A DNA stretch of 36,353 nucleotides from Candidatus Altimarinota bacterium. Lineage in GTDB: Bacteria; Patescibacteriota; Gracilibacteria; BD1-5; UBA6164. Shown here piece after piece: positions 11,736 to 19,709 of this stretch. The notes beneath the pieces were generated by a model that was not told where the DNA came from, made no database searches, and saw only the letters and a program-made list of their open reading frames with translations. Where the stretch lies: NCBI GenBank assembly GCA_010119095.1, contig SAAG01000005.1, positions 1 to 36,353 on the forward strand. Direction: 5' to 3'. The stretch's first letter is position 1. Every line of letters starts with the position of its first letter. The translations under genes and the position numbers were made by a program.

Positions 11736-13342
11736 AAAAACAAATTAAAGATTTAATAGTGGAACTTGAATTAAATAATCAAAGTTTTGAATGGTATCCA
11801 ACGACTAATGAGATATTAAACTGTATAGCTGAAGATATTAAAAAAAATAGAGATGATAATGGGAGTTTTTCTATTTTAGATATTGGGGCGGGCGACTGTA
11901 GATTAAATAAATTTTTAACTGGAAAAGGCTTAAAAATTAGAGAATATTTTATAATAGAAAAATCTAATATTTTAATTCAAAGGGCTTTAGATAATGGAGT
12001 TGATTTAACCCCGTTCGGAGCAGACTTCCACGAAAATTCTATTCTTGGATTTAATGTAGAATTTATATTTTGTAATCCGCCATATTTAGAATTTGAACAA
12101 TGGACGGAACGGATTTTAAAAGAAGCAAGTTCGGATTATATTTATTTAGTAATCCCTCAAAGATGGAAAGAAAATAAAGCTATAAACGAAATCATAAAAT
12201 TAAGAGATTATGATTTTAAAGTAATTTTAAATACAGACTTTTTAGAGGCAGACAGAAAAGCGAGAGCAAAAGTAGATGTTATTAAATTTTTTAAAAAAGA
12301 AAATAAAGAATATATTGATCCTTTTGAATTATGGGCTGAAGAGACTTTTAATATTAAAAAAGAACCAATAGAAGAGGATTTATCTCCATACGAACAAAAA
12401 ATAAAAGAGAAAAAAGCATTTAAAAAAGAAATAGAAAAAGAGATAGCAATTAATAAAAATATAGTTGAAATATTAATAGAAAAATACACAGAAGAAAAAT
12501 TAAAATTACAAAATAACTATATAAATTTAACTAATTTAGACAAAGATATATTGAAAGAATTACATTTTGATAATAATAAAATAATTGAAAGTTTAAAGGT
12601 TAAAATATCAAATTTAAAATCTAAATATTGGCGGGAGTTATTTGATAGATTTGATAAAATAACAAAAAGGCTAACTCAAAAATACAGATTAAAAATATTA
12701 GAAGTTTTAGAGAAAAGACAAACTATTGAATTTAATGAGAATAATATTTTTGTTGTTGTTATGTGGGTTATTAAGAATGCTAATAAATATTACAATGACC
12801 AGTTGATTGACGAATATTTGGACTTAATAAACCCAGAAAATATAAGAAAATATAAGTCTAATTTTAAGGTTTTTGAATTATGTAAATATAGAAAAAATCT
12901 TTTTGCTAACAGTAAAGAAGTTTCACATTTTTATTTAGAATATAGAATAATTAATCAGGTTTATTCTACTTGGTCAGACAGCACAGATCAGGCAGAAAGA
13001 AAAATAGAAGATATTATAGTTATAGCTAATAATTTAGGTTTTAATGTAAATTCATATTTCCCTAAATTTTACAGAGGAGAAAAAGTAAAATTATATTACT
13101 CTAATAATAAAGTTTTTTGCGAATTTATATATTACAAAAACAACAATTTGCATATAAAATTTGATACTCAATTTATGAAGGCTTGGAACATAGAAGCAGG
13201 CAGGCTTTTAGGTTGGTTAAAAAATAAATCACAGGTTGTGGCAGAAATGGAAGACATAACAACAGAAGATGTTGAGAAATATTTTAATTCAAATAAAACG
13301 ATTTCTTTAGTAAACAATAATATTTTAATGTTGGGAGAATAA
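11732..13342 (+). CDS. N6-adenine-type DNA methyltransferase with DUF4942-like C-terminus
   Basis: The 536-aa protein has SAM-binding motif I (SILDIGAGDCRLNKF, about residue 50) and catalytic motif IV FIFCNPPYLEF (NPPY at about residue 115), typical of N6-adenine methyltransferases. The substrate-binding region includes RKARAKVDVIKFF. A helical linker spans residues 210-300. The second half (DRFDKITKRLTQKYR, then a late NNNLHIKFDTQFMKAWN) matches the DUF4942 layout of phage proteins. It probably methylates phage DNA, to evade restriction or time replication. No paired restriction gene is present, so it is an orphan enzyme. Confidence 0.8.
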   Translation: MKKQIKDLIVELELNNQSFEWYPTTNEILNCIAEDIKKNRDDNGSFSILDIGAGDCRLNKFLTGKGLKIREYFIIEKSNILIQRALDNGVDLTPFGADFHENSILGFNVEFIFCNPPYLEFEQWTERILKEASSDYIYLVIPQRWKENKAINEIIKLRDYDFKVILNTDFLEADRKARAKVDVIKFFKKENKEYIDPFELWAEETFNIKKEPIEEDLSPYEQKIKEKKAFKKEIEKEIAINKNIVEILIEKYTEEKLKLQNNYINLTNLDKDILKELHFDNNKIIESLKVKISNLKSKYWRELFDRFDKITKRLTQKYRLKILEVLEKRQTIEFNENNIFVVVMWVIKNANKYYNDQLIDEYLDLINPENIRKYKSNFKVFELCKYRKNLFANSKEVSHFYLEYRIINQVYSTWSDSTDQAERKIEDIIVIANNLGFNVNSYFPKFYRGEKVKLYYSNNKVFCEFIYYKNNNLHIKFDTQFMKAWNIEAGRLLGWLKNKSQVVAEMEDITTEDVEKYFNSNKTISLVNNNILMLGE

Positions 13343-13489
13343 AACAACCTTTAAAATTAAAAATAACCTATCAAATTTAAGTTTATTTCAATTATCTTTT
13401 GATTTTAATATAAATTTCATTAAAGAAATTTTAAAGGCTTAAAATAGCCTTACTTTAAAAGAAAAGAAAAACGAGAAAAAAGAAAAGAA

Positions 13490-13524
13490 AATAATATAAT
13501 TTTCTTCTTTTTTCTTATATTATT
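13490..13524. repeat. AT-rich inverted repeat in the intergenic region
   Basis: AATAATATAA (13490-13499) and TTATATTATT (13515-13524) are perfect 10-bp inverted arms around a pyrimidine-rich loop. The region 13343-13589 carries no gene. It is dominated by purine runs (AAAGAAAAG) and alternating TA tracts, and may hold a weak terminator for the methyltransferase transcript or a binding site. Confidence 0.4.
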
Positions 13525-13589
13525 CTTAATTTCTTAAAAGAAAGAAAATATATATATTTATAATATATATATAAAAGAAAGAAAAAAAA

Positions 13590-13618
13590 TTTACAAAATA
13601 TTAAAAATAAGATATAAT
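13590..13618 (+). promoter_or_regulatory. Promoter for a leaderless RHH gene
   Basis: TTTACA (13590-13595) and consensus TATAAT (13613-13618) lie at ideal 17-bp spacing. The ATG of the next gene is only 9 bp after the -10, so transcription should start on or very near the start codon. Confidence 0.68.
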
Positions 13619-13626
13619 AAATTATT

Positions 13627-13785
13627 ATGAGAAAAGATACACATATTTTATTAAAAATATCTACACAACAAAAAGAGCTTTTAAAACAAAGAGCGAAAGA
13701 ACTTAATATGTCATTATCGTCATTTTTGATTTTGGGTGGAATGATGCTGGTTGCTAATAACTTAAAAATTAATAAAGAGAAATAA
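13627..13785 (+). CDS. Ribbon-helix-helix-like small DNA-binding protein, 52 aa
   Basis: The protein begins MRKDTHILLKISTQQKELLK, a short N-terminal strand followed by a helix, then AKELNMSLSSFLILGGMMLV as second helix. This is the ribbon-helix-helix pattern (HILLKIS strand, KQRAKELNMSLSSF turn) of small dimeric repressors. There is no ribosome binding site before the ATG. It ends immediately before the ParB-like gene, so it probably regulates this promoter or the packaging operon. The RHH call is by pattern. Confidence 0.68.
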   Translation: MRKDTHILLKISTQQKELLKQRAKELNMSLSSFLILGGMMLVANNLKINKEK

Positions 13786-14340
13786 ATGCAGATTAAGAAC
13801 ATAAACATTAAAGATTTAAAATTGAATAGCGGACAGATTAAAGATGTTCCTAAAAACCCAAGATTTATAAAAAACGAAAGATTTGAGGCATTAAAAAAAT
13901 CTATTCAAGAATTTCCAGAGATGTTGGAATATAGAGAAATAGTTGTTTATGATAATAACGGAGAGTATGTAATAATCGGCGGGAATATGAGATACAGAGC
14001 TTGTAAGGAATTGGGATATAAAGAGATTACTTGTAAAGTGTTTCCAGTAGATACTTCAGCTAAAAAGTTAAGAGAGTTCGTCGTGAAAGATAATAGAGAA
14101 TTTGGAGCAGATGATTTTGATATGCTAGCTAATGAATGGGAAATGGAAGAACTTTTAGATTGGGGATTTGAAGAGTTTGAGTTTGGCGGAGATGTTGTGA
14201 TAGAAAGACTAGAAGAAGACGAGGGAATGGGAATAACAGATAAATTTCAATTAATTTTAGATTTTGAGAATGAAAACGAACTAAAAAAAGAATATAATAA
14301 ATTAAAGAATTTAGGCTATAAATGTTTTATAGAAAAATAG
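13786..14340 (+). CDS. ParB/Spo0J N-terminal-like nuclease-fold protein
   Basis: The 184-aa product has the ParB N-terminal fold. KDLKLNSGQIKDVPKNPRFI leads into RFEALKKSIQEF, then IVVYDNNGEYVIIGGNMRYR at residues 51-70, with the GGNMRYRA-KELG motif and ITCKVFP. This GxRRxxA-like box binds CTP or phosphate in ParB relatives. No central HTH domain is present, so it is not a partition ParB. Stand-alone copies of this kind sit next to methyltransferases and terminases in phages and act as nucleases or modification adaptors. The acidic C-terminus (EEDEGMGITDKFQLIL) may contact the neighbour. Confidence 0.82.
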   Translation: MQIKNINIKDLKLNSGQIKDVPKNPRFIKNERFEALKKSIQEFPEMLEYREIVVYDNNGEYVIIGGNMRYRACKELGYKEITCKVFPVDTSAKKLREFVVKDNREFGADDFDMLANEWEMEELLDWGFEEFEFGGDVVIERLEEDEGMGITDKFQLILDFENENELKKEYNKLKNLGYKCFIEK

Positions 14341-14347
14341 TATAATT

Positions 14348-14533
14348 ATGAAAATAGTTGAGATGTTAAAAGAAAAAACTAAAATGAATTATGAGTATGA
14401 AATAACTGAGATTTTATTTAATAAACATACTTATTTAGAAGGCAAGCTAAACGGTTCTAAGGCATTAACTAGAAAAGAAAAAGATTTAATTTTAAATGCT
14501 TTAGCATTGATAGAAGAGCTTGCAAATTTGTAA
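14348..14533 (+). CDS. 61-aa hypothetical protein
   Basis: MKIVEMLKEKTKMNYEYEI... is helical with a central strand and an RKEKDLILNALALIEELAN helix at the end. It starts 7 nt after the ParB-like gene without a clear ribosome binding site. No family is recognised. Confidence 0.55.
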   Translation: MKIVEMLKEKTKMNYEYEITEILFNKHTYLEGKLNGSKALTRKEKDLILNALALIEELANL

Positions 14534-14547
14534 TTAGAGGGGAAAAT

Positions 14548-14958
14548 ATGAATGATCACAATTTAGTGTCTCTCGCCACGAGGTCAAAACAAGAAAGAAC
14601 TGAAATAGGAAGAAAAGGAGCAGAGGCTACAAATAGAATAAAAAGACAAAAGAAAACTTTTGCTGAAATATCACAACAACTGCTTGATATGAAAGTAAAA
14701 AATGACAAGTTAAGAGATATTGTAAAGATATTTTTTCCAGATATAGAAGACGACGAAATAACTGCTAAAATGGTTATGATAGCTAGACAATACGAGAAAG
14801 CAGTCAAGAAAGGCGATACACGGGCTTTTGAAGTTATAAGAGACACAGCAGGAGAAAAGCCAACTGAGAAAATAGAGAATACAACTGAGATGACTATAAA
14901 AGGGCAAGATGTGGTAGAGTTTACGAAAGAATTAAGAGAAAGTTTAAGGGGGGAATAA
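14548..14958 (+). CDS. terS: Terminase small subunit
   Basis: The 136-aa product starts at 14548 after AGAGGGGAAAAT. It has a basic N-terminus (RSKQERTEIGRKGAEATNR), a helical middle with DIEDDEITAKMVMIARQYEK, and the typical KKGDTRAFEVIRDTAGEKP ending. These features match phage small terminases of the DUF5681-like kind, which recognise pac/cos DNA and stimulate the large subunit. Its stop is within a GGGGGGAATAA tail sequence that recurs after the next gene. The large subunit follows after two small genes. Confidence 0.78.
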   Translation: MNDHNLVSLATRSKQERTEIGRKGAEATNRIKRQKKTFAEISQQLLDMKVKNDKLRDIVKIFFPDIEDDEITAKMVMIARQYEKAVKKGDTRAFEVIRDTAGEKPTEKIENTTEMTIKGQDVVEFTKELRESLRGE

Positions 14959-14961
14959 ATG
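14941..14961 (+). repeat. Direct repeat, left copy, flanking the P-loop gene
   Basis: AGTTTAAGGGGGGAATAAATG ends the small terminase gene (Ser-Leu-Arg-Gly) and starts the P-loop gene. It recurs with one base missing at 15466-15485. Confidence 0.75.
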
Positions 14962-15486
14962 GTAATAAAACTAACACGAATAATATCTGGGTTTCCTGGT
15001 ATTGGAAAAAGTTTATTTGTTAAACAATCAAAAAAATATGATTGTTTAGATAGCGACAGCAGTAATTTTAGCTGGATAAAAGATGAAGCTGGGAATAATA
15101 CAACTAAAAGAAACCCTGATTTTCTAAAAAACTATATTAAACATATTAAAAATAATATTGGTAAAAAAGATTTTATTTTTGTTTCTTCACATAAAGTTGT
15201 AAGAGATGCTTTATTGCAAAATTGTATGTTTTTTTATTTGATTTATCCTGACGAAGATAATAAAAAATTGTATATTCAACGATATAAAAATAGAGGCAGT
15301 GATGATAAATTTATTGAGTTGGTAAATAATAATTTTGAAAAATGGATAAAAGAATGTGATTGTTGCGTCCGTGGTTGTAAAAGAATAAAGATGTTAAAAC
15401 ATAATAATGAACCAGATGATATTTTTATGGAAATTAGACATATTGTAGCTAGTGAAAATGGCGACAGTTTAAGGGGGGATAAATGA
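14959..15486 (+). CDS. P-loop NTPase / nucleotide kinase-like protein
   Basis: A 175-aa protein with Walker A GFPGIGKSLFV at residues 11-21, then YDCLDSDSSNFSWIKDEAG. That DSD-S pattern is a conserved acidic strand in phage adenylate-kinase-like P-loop proteins. Further on are DFIFVSSHKVVRDALL and the LYIQRYKNRG lid-like Arg motif. It most likely phosphorylates a nucleotide or another small substrate. It lies inside the terminase pair and is bounded by direct repeats that give it and the small terminase the same SLRG C-terminus, suggesting a cassette insertion. Confidence 0.75.
   Translation: MVIKLTRIISGFPGIGKSLFVKQSKKYDCLDSDSSNFSWIKDEAGNNTTKRNPDFLKNYIKHIKNNIGKKDFIFVSSHKVVRDALLQNCMFFYLIYPDEDNKKLYIQRYKNRGSDDKFIELVNNNFEKWIKECDCCVRGCKRIKMLKHNNEPDDIFMEIRHIVASENGDSLRGDK
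15466..15485 (+). repeat. Direct repeat, right copy, flanking the P-loop gene
   Basis: AGTTTAAGGGGGGATAAATG, nearly identical to 14941-14961, serves as the stop/ribosome-binding/start region between the P-loop gene and the exported peptide gene. Confidence 0.75.
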
Positions 15487-15665
15487 AAGTTTTATTTTTG
15501 ATATCCGTAATGTTTTTGAGTATGCCATTGTTTGCAAATGAAAATGTTGTTATAAATAATATCGGGGATGGTATATTTGAGTTAATCAAAGATAACGAAA
15601 TAACTATCGTTGAATTAACTTATTGTAGAGACTTAAATGGTAATAAGTTAGAAGATAAATTTTAA
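15483..15665 (+). CDS. 60-aa exported peptide inside the terminase locus
   Basis: Residues 1-18 (MKVLFLISVMFLSMPLFA) are a clear signal peptide with cleavage likely before NENVV. The mature part is about 42 aa, acidic, with one Cys. It overlaps the end of the P-loop gene, using GGGGGGATAA as ribosome binding site. A secreted product has no obvious part in packaging, so this is likely a moron with an envelope function such as superinfection exclusion. No family is recognised. Confidence 0.62.
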   Translation: MKVLFLISVMFLSMPLFANENVVINNIGDGIFELIKDNEITIVELTYCRDLNGNKLEDKF

Positions 15666-15696
15666 TAAAGCTTGAAAAATTGGAAATTAAAAAATT

Positions 15697-17151
15697 ATGA
15701 AAGTTGAAAGTATAAATGATATAGATTTATTACTTAAGACACCAGAGAATGTTCTAAAGTTGAAACTAGCAATGTTAGCTAGTTTTGAGATATATCTAAG
15801 ATTAATGTATTTAATCATAAACAACAAAAAAATAATCATAAAAGATTTTCATTACAAAATTATAGAAAAGTTAGAAGCGATAGTTTTTCAGGAAAATACA
15901 AAGCAAAATTTATGTCTTAACTTGCCAGTAGGTGCAGGAAAATCATTAATAATCCAATATTTTATAAGTTGGGGGTTTGCAAGGAGCAAAAACAACTCGT
16001 TTATTTATACCAGTGCAAATGATACTTTAATTGGTAGATTATCACGAGAAACTAAAGAAATCATAGAAAATGAATATTGGCAAAAGATATTCGGGCATAG
16101 ACTAAAAAAAGACGAACGGGCAAGGACAAATTGGAGTTTTGAGGGTTCAGCGAATAGAACAGGATTGATTGCAAAAACTATAAAAGGAGCTATAACAGGG
16201 CTTGATGCAGGAATGAGTGATAGCAGTTCATTTAATGGAGCAATGATAATTGACGATCCTTTGGATGCTAGCAATGTTAGATATGAATTAGCAATAAACG
16301 AGGTAAATGAGATATTTGATAATAAACTTGAAACAAGGAAAAGAGCAAGTAATACTCCAACTATTCTTATGAGCCAAAGACTAGCAAATAATGATTTAAC
16401 AGGACATATATTAAAACATTATGCTGAAGATTGGGATTTTGTGGTCATACCAGCATTAAACGAGAAAGATGAAAGTTATATGGAAGAGAGGTATCCAGCA
16501 AAAAAACTTATTAAAATTCGGGAAACGAACCCGTTTTTGTTTTATTCGCAATACCAGCAAGCTCCAATGCTAGCAGGCGGAAATATAATCAAAAGAGAAT
16601 GGTTCGGGTTTTATAATACATTAACAGATAAGAAACTAACAAAATTATTTATGACAGCAGACACAGCACAGAAGACGAAAGAAACTAATGATTATTCAGT
16701 TTTTTGTTTATGGGCTCTTGACAAGTCTAATATTTATTTAGTAGACTTATTAAGAGGAAAATGGGAGTTTGTAGATTTATTGAAACAATCTGAGTTATTT
16801 TGGAGGAAATGGGAAAGTCAAGTTTGGAATAATAGCAGGCGAGTTTCAAGCCTTTATATAGAAGATAAGGTTAGTGGGACTGGATTAATACAGAGTTTAA
16901 AAGTGAATACTAGAATACCAGTAATGCCAATAAAAAGAGACAAAAAAGATAAAATATTAAGACTTGAAGAAGTTTTGGATGTTATAGCAAGTGGAAAAGT
17001 TTTATTGCCAATACAAAGTAATTTTAATGATATGTTTATAAGTGAATGCGAGGCATTTACAAGAAATGATACACACAAGCATGATGATATGGTAGATAAT
17101 CTTATTGATGCTTGTATAATCTCAAAAGAGCCAGACTTGAGCTGGATATAA
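15697..17151 (+). CDS. terL: Terminase large subunit
   Basis: 484 aa. The ATPase domain has Walker A LPVGAGKSLIIQYF at about residue 77 and Walker B AMIIDDPLDA at about residue 183. These are followed by SQRLANNDLTGHI (coupling motif region). The nuclease domain begins LFMTADTAQKTKETNDYSVF at about residue 319 and has YIEDKVSGTGL and the C-terminal THKHDDMVDNLIDA with catalytic Asp residues. The enzyme drives DNA into the prohead and cuts it. The start at 15697 is accepted although the ribosome binding site is weak. Confidence 0.95.
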   Translation: MKVESINDIDLLLKTPENVLKLKLAMLASFEIYLRLMYLIINNKKIIIKDFHYKIIEKLEAIVFQENTKQNLCLNLPVGAGKSLIIQYFISWGFARSKNNSFIYTSANDTLIGRLSRETKEIIENEYWQKIFGHRLKKDERARTNWSFEGSANRTGLIAKTIKGAITGLDAGMSDSSSFNGAMIIDDPLDASNVRYELAINEVNEIFDNKLETRKRASNTPTILMSQRLANNDLTGHILKHYAEDWDFVVIPALNEKDESYMEERYPAKKLIKIRETNPFLFYSQYQQAPMLAGGNIIKREWFGFYNTLTDKKLTKLFMTADTAQKTKETNDYSVFCLWALDKSNIYLVDLLRGKWEFVDLLKQSELFWRKWESQVWNNSRRVSSLYIEDKVSGTGLIQSLKVNTRIPVMPIKRDKKDKILRLEEVLDVIASGKVLLPIQSNFNDMFISECEAFTRNDTHKHDDMVDNLIDACIISKEPDLSWI

Positions 17152-17160
17152 GGATAATAT

Positions 17161-18501
17161 ATGAGTAAAAATAAAAAAATAAATAAAATTAATCCCGAAC
17201 AACAAAATATTATCAATAATAACTTGACTGGTTTTACCAAAAATATTTCAAGTTCCACACAACAAAATCTAAGTATTGATACAATGATAAGAGGCTTGAG
17301 ATTGGGGTTTATAACACAATACAGGCAAATTCTATCAGGTGCATATATACAACACGGACTTATTCAAAAACTAATATCACAGCCAGTTGACGATGCTTTC
17401 AAAGGTGGAATTAATATTAAATCTAATATGCTAGATAGCGATGATATTGCAGATATAAATAATTATATTGAAGATAATAATATACTAGACAAGATAAAAG
17501 AGACTATAAAATGGGGGAGGTTGTTTGGTGGGGCAGGACTTGTTATTAATGTTAGTCAAAAAGCTGATGAGGAATTAAATTTAGATAAAATAAGTAAATT
17601 TTCAAAGATAGACTTCTATCCAGCGGATTGTTGGGAACTTAATATGCAATATTACCAACAAAATCCATCAGTGGAATTATTAGAAGAAATTCCATACAAT
17701 TTTTATGGGGAAAGACTACATAAAAGTAGAGTTTTAACTTTTAAGGGTAGACAAGCACCATCTTTTTATAAAAGACAATTTAGAGGTTGGGGAATGAGTG
17801 AAGTTGAAAGGTTAGTAGCTTCATTTAACCAATTTTTAAAGAATAATGAAATCGGATTTGAATTAATGGATGAATGTAAGATAGATGTTTATTCAATAAA
17901 TGGATTTAAGAATGCTTTAATGTCAGAGGCAGGGCAATCACAGATAGAAAAACAAGTAGAGTTAACTAACCAATTAAAGAACTTTTTAAATGCTATTGTT
18001 ATGGATAGCGATGACAAGTTTGAACAGAAAACGATGTCATTTGCAGGGATTGGGGATATGATGAAAGAAAACAGAATGATACTTGCTAGCGATTTGAATA
18101 TGCCAATAACAAAATTATTTGGGGTTTCAAGTGCTGGATTTAATGCAGGCGATGATGATATAGAAAACTATAATTCAATGCTAGAGAGCGAAATAAGAGA
18201 CAAATCAAAACAGTTGATAATTCAGACATATAGAATAATCATAAAACATTTAAAAGATATTGATGTAGAAGATTTAAGGGTAGATTTTAAGCCTTTAAGG
18301 CTATTGACAGGAGAACAAGAAGAGAATGTGAAAACACAAAAATTAAATAGATTGCTTTTATTAGTTAATGCAGGACTTGTAGATATATCCACAGCAAAAG
18401 AATGTGTTAATGTAGATAATTTAATAGCAAAAGATTTAGATGTTAACGATGTTTTATTTAAAGATATGACTATCACGGGTGGAACTAACGAGGGCTTTTA
18501 A
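17161..18501 (+). CDS. Portal protein, DUF1073 type (Acb1-like N-terminus family)
   Basis: 446 aa. Characteristic stretches are RQILSGAYIQHGLIQKLISQ, PVDDAFKGGINI, IKETIKWGRLFGGAGLVINV and FYPADCWELN, then NMPITKLFGVSSAGFNAGDDD. They follow the DUF1073 portal order, with stem and crown region before a helix. As dodecamer it forms the DNA channel at one capsid vertex. It lies 10 nt after the large terminase and 3 nt before the head morphogenesis gene. Confidence 0.92.
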   Translation: MSKNKKINKINPEQQNIINNNLTGFTKNISSSTQQNLSIDTMIRGLRLGFITQYRQILSGAYIQHGLIQKLISQPVDDAFKGGINIKSNMLDSDDIADINNYIEDNNILDKIKETIKWGRLFGGAGLVINVSQKADEELNLDKISKFSKIDFYPADCWELNMQYYQQNPSVELLEEIPYNFYGERLHKSRVLTFKGRQAPSFYKRQFRGWGMSEVERLVASFNQFLKNNEIGFELMDECKIDVYSINGFKNALMSEAGQSQIEKQVELTNQLKNFLNAIVMDSDDKFEQKTMSFAGIGDMMKENRMILASDLNMPITKLFGVSSAGFNAGDDDIENYNSMLESEIRDKSKQLIIQTYRIIIKHLKDIDVEDLRVDFKPLRLLTGEQEENVKTQKLNRLLLLVNAGLVDISTAKECVNVDNLIAKDLDVNDVLFKDMTITGGTNEGF

Positions 18502-18503
18502 TT

Positions 18504-19451
18504 ATGAAATATTTAGCTCCAGTCATTACAAAGGCAGAATATTATGAGGAACTAGAAAAAACTATTAATGATTTTTTTATTGAATTTTTAGAAGAGATAA
18601 CTAACATAATAAATAAAAATATTCAAATGTTAAATTCTAAAAACATAATACAAGATGCCTTAAATGTTGGCAGAATACAATATATTAATGGGACTTTTCA
18701 AGGAAAGTTTAATGCTAGTATTGTTAAGGAATTAAAAAAATTAGGAGCAAGTTATAATAAAAAGACTAATAGCTATAGTGTAGATATGGCAAGCCTACCT
18801 TTTAATATACAATCTCAAATTTCAATATCAAAGACTAGATTTGAAAAGGTGCATACTGAAATAATTAAATATTTAGATGATATGCAAAACGAGAATGTTT
18901 TAAAATCAAAAATAAATGAAATACCTATAGAGAACGGATATTTAAATACTTTAAGTAATATAGACAATGAATTTCAAAAGACAATGATTGGGGTTGTAGA
19001 CTATCAAAGAAGTCAAGATATTAACGAAAATCTTGCAAAAGACTATGCAAATAATCTAAAATTGTATATTGAAAACTTTACAAAAGATAATATAATTAAT
19101 TTAAGGAAACAAGTATTGAATAATACTTTTAATGGATACAGAGCAGAAAACTTAATTAAAATTATAAAAATGAATTATAATGTCAGTCAGAGCAAAGCGA
19201 ACTTTTTAGCTAGACAAGAAACAAATTTATTGGTTGCTAGTTTTAGAGAACAAAGATATAAAGATGTTGGAGTTCAAAAATATAAATGGCGAGTTCGTGG
19301 GTTTCATACTAGACCGGATCATAAGGCATTAGATGGAAAGATATTTTTTTGGGATAATCCGCCAGTGGTAAACAGAGAGACTGGAGAACGAAAGCATCCC
19401 GGACAAGATTGGAATTGTTATTGCACAGCTATACCAATAGTGGAGTTTTAA
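18504..19451 (+). CDS. Mu F-like head morphogenesis (minor head) protein
   Basis: 315 aa. The C-terminal 90 residues (SKANFLARQETNLLVASFRE, then YKWRVRGFHTRPDHKALDGK, PGQDWNCYCTA) are the Phage Mu F/SPP1 gp7 domain. The conserved R-x-D-H-x2-L-D-G and the CNCYC-like end are intact. The N-terminal two thirds are helical. These proteins bind the portal and stay in the head in a few copies. Confidence 0.93.
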   Translation: MKYLAPVITKAEYYEELEKTINDFFIEFLEEITNIINKNIQMLNSKNIIQDALNVGRIQYINGTFQGKFNASIVKELKKLGASYNKKTNSYSVDMASLPFNIQSQISISKTRFEKVHTEIIKYLDDMQNENVLKSKINEIPIENGYLNTLSNIDNEFQKTMIGVVDYQRSQDINENLAKDYANNLKLYIENFTKDNIINLRKQVLNNTFNGYRAENLIKIIKMNYNVSQSKANFLARQETNLLVASFREQRYKDVGVQKYKWRVRGFHTRPDHKALDGKIFFWDNPPVVNRETGERKHPGQDWNCYCTAIPIVEF

Positions 19452-19453
19452 AA

Positions 19454-19618
19454 ATGTATATAAAACAAATTATAGAAAATATTAAGACTATAGATAAAGA
19501 CTTTACAAATAAAAAAGAATATGGTAAAATAGTAATTGAGATAAACTATCAAAACGGGAAATATGTTTGCGATAATATAAAAGAAGAACGAACTAATAAG
19601 AGAATAATAAAAGAATAA
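19454..19618 (+). CDS. 54-aa hypothetical protein
   Basis: The start at 19454 (MYIKQIIENIKTIDKDF) follows TGGAG in the end of the previous gene; a longer frame from 19409 lies entirely within that gene. It is basic, with a strand-rich middle (GKIVIEINYQNGKYVC). No family is recognised. A terminator follows. Confidence 0.55.
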   Translation: MYIKQIIENIKTIDKDFTNKKEYGKIVIEINYQNGKYVCDNIKEERTNKRIIKE

Positions 19619-19651
19619 TTTTTTTAAATATTTAGGAATAATCAAATATTG

Positions 19652-19692
19652 AAGTCCTATCTTAGCGATTGCTAGGGTAGGACTTTTTTTTT
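19652..19692 (+). terminator. Terminator with 15-bp perfect stem
   Basis: AAGTCCTATCTTAGC (19652-19666) and GCTAGGGTAGGACTT (19671-19685) form an unbroken 15-bp stem (two G-U) around GATT, followed by T9. The outer eight bases equal those of the structured RNA at 8979 and 9059. It lies within the head operon, so it probably reduces downstream expression without stopping it. Confidence 0.85.
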
Positions 19693-19709
19693 GGATAAAA
19701 GAGGTTAAA

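Noticed and set aside
14340-14350. TATAAT just before the 61-aa gene as a promoter
   Set aside because: It ends only 2 bp before the ATG, so a transcript would start inside the gene, and no -35 at the right distance was seen.
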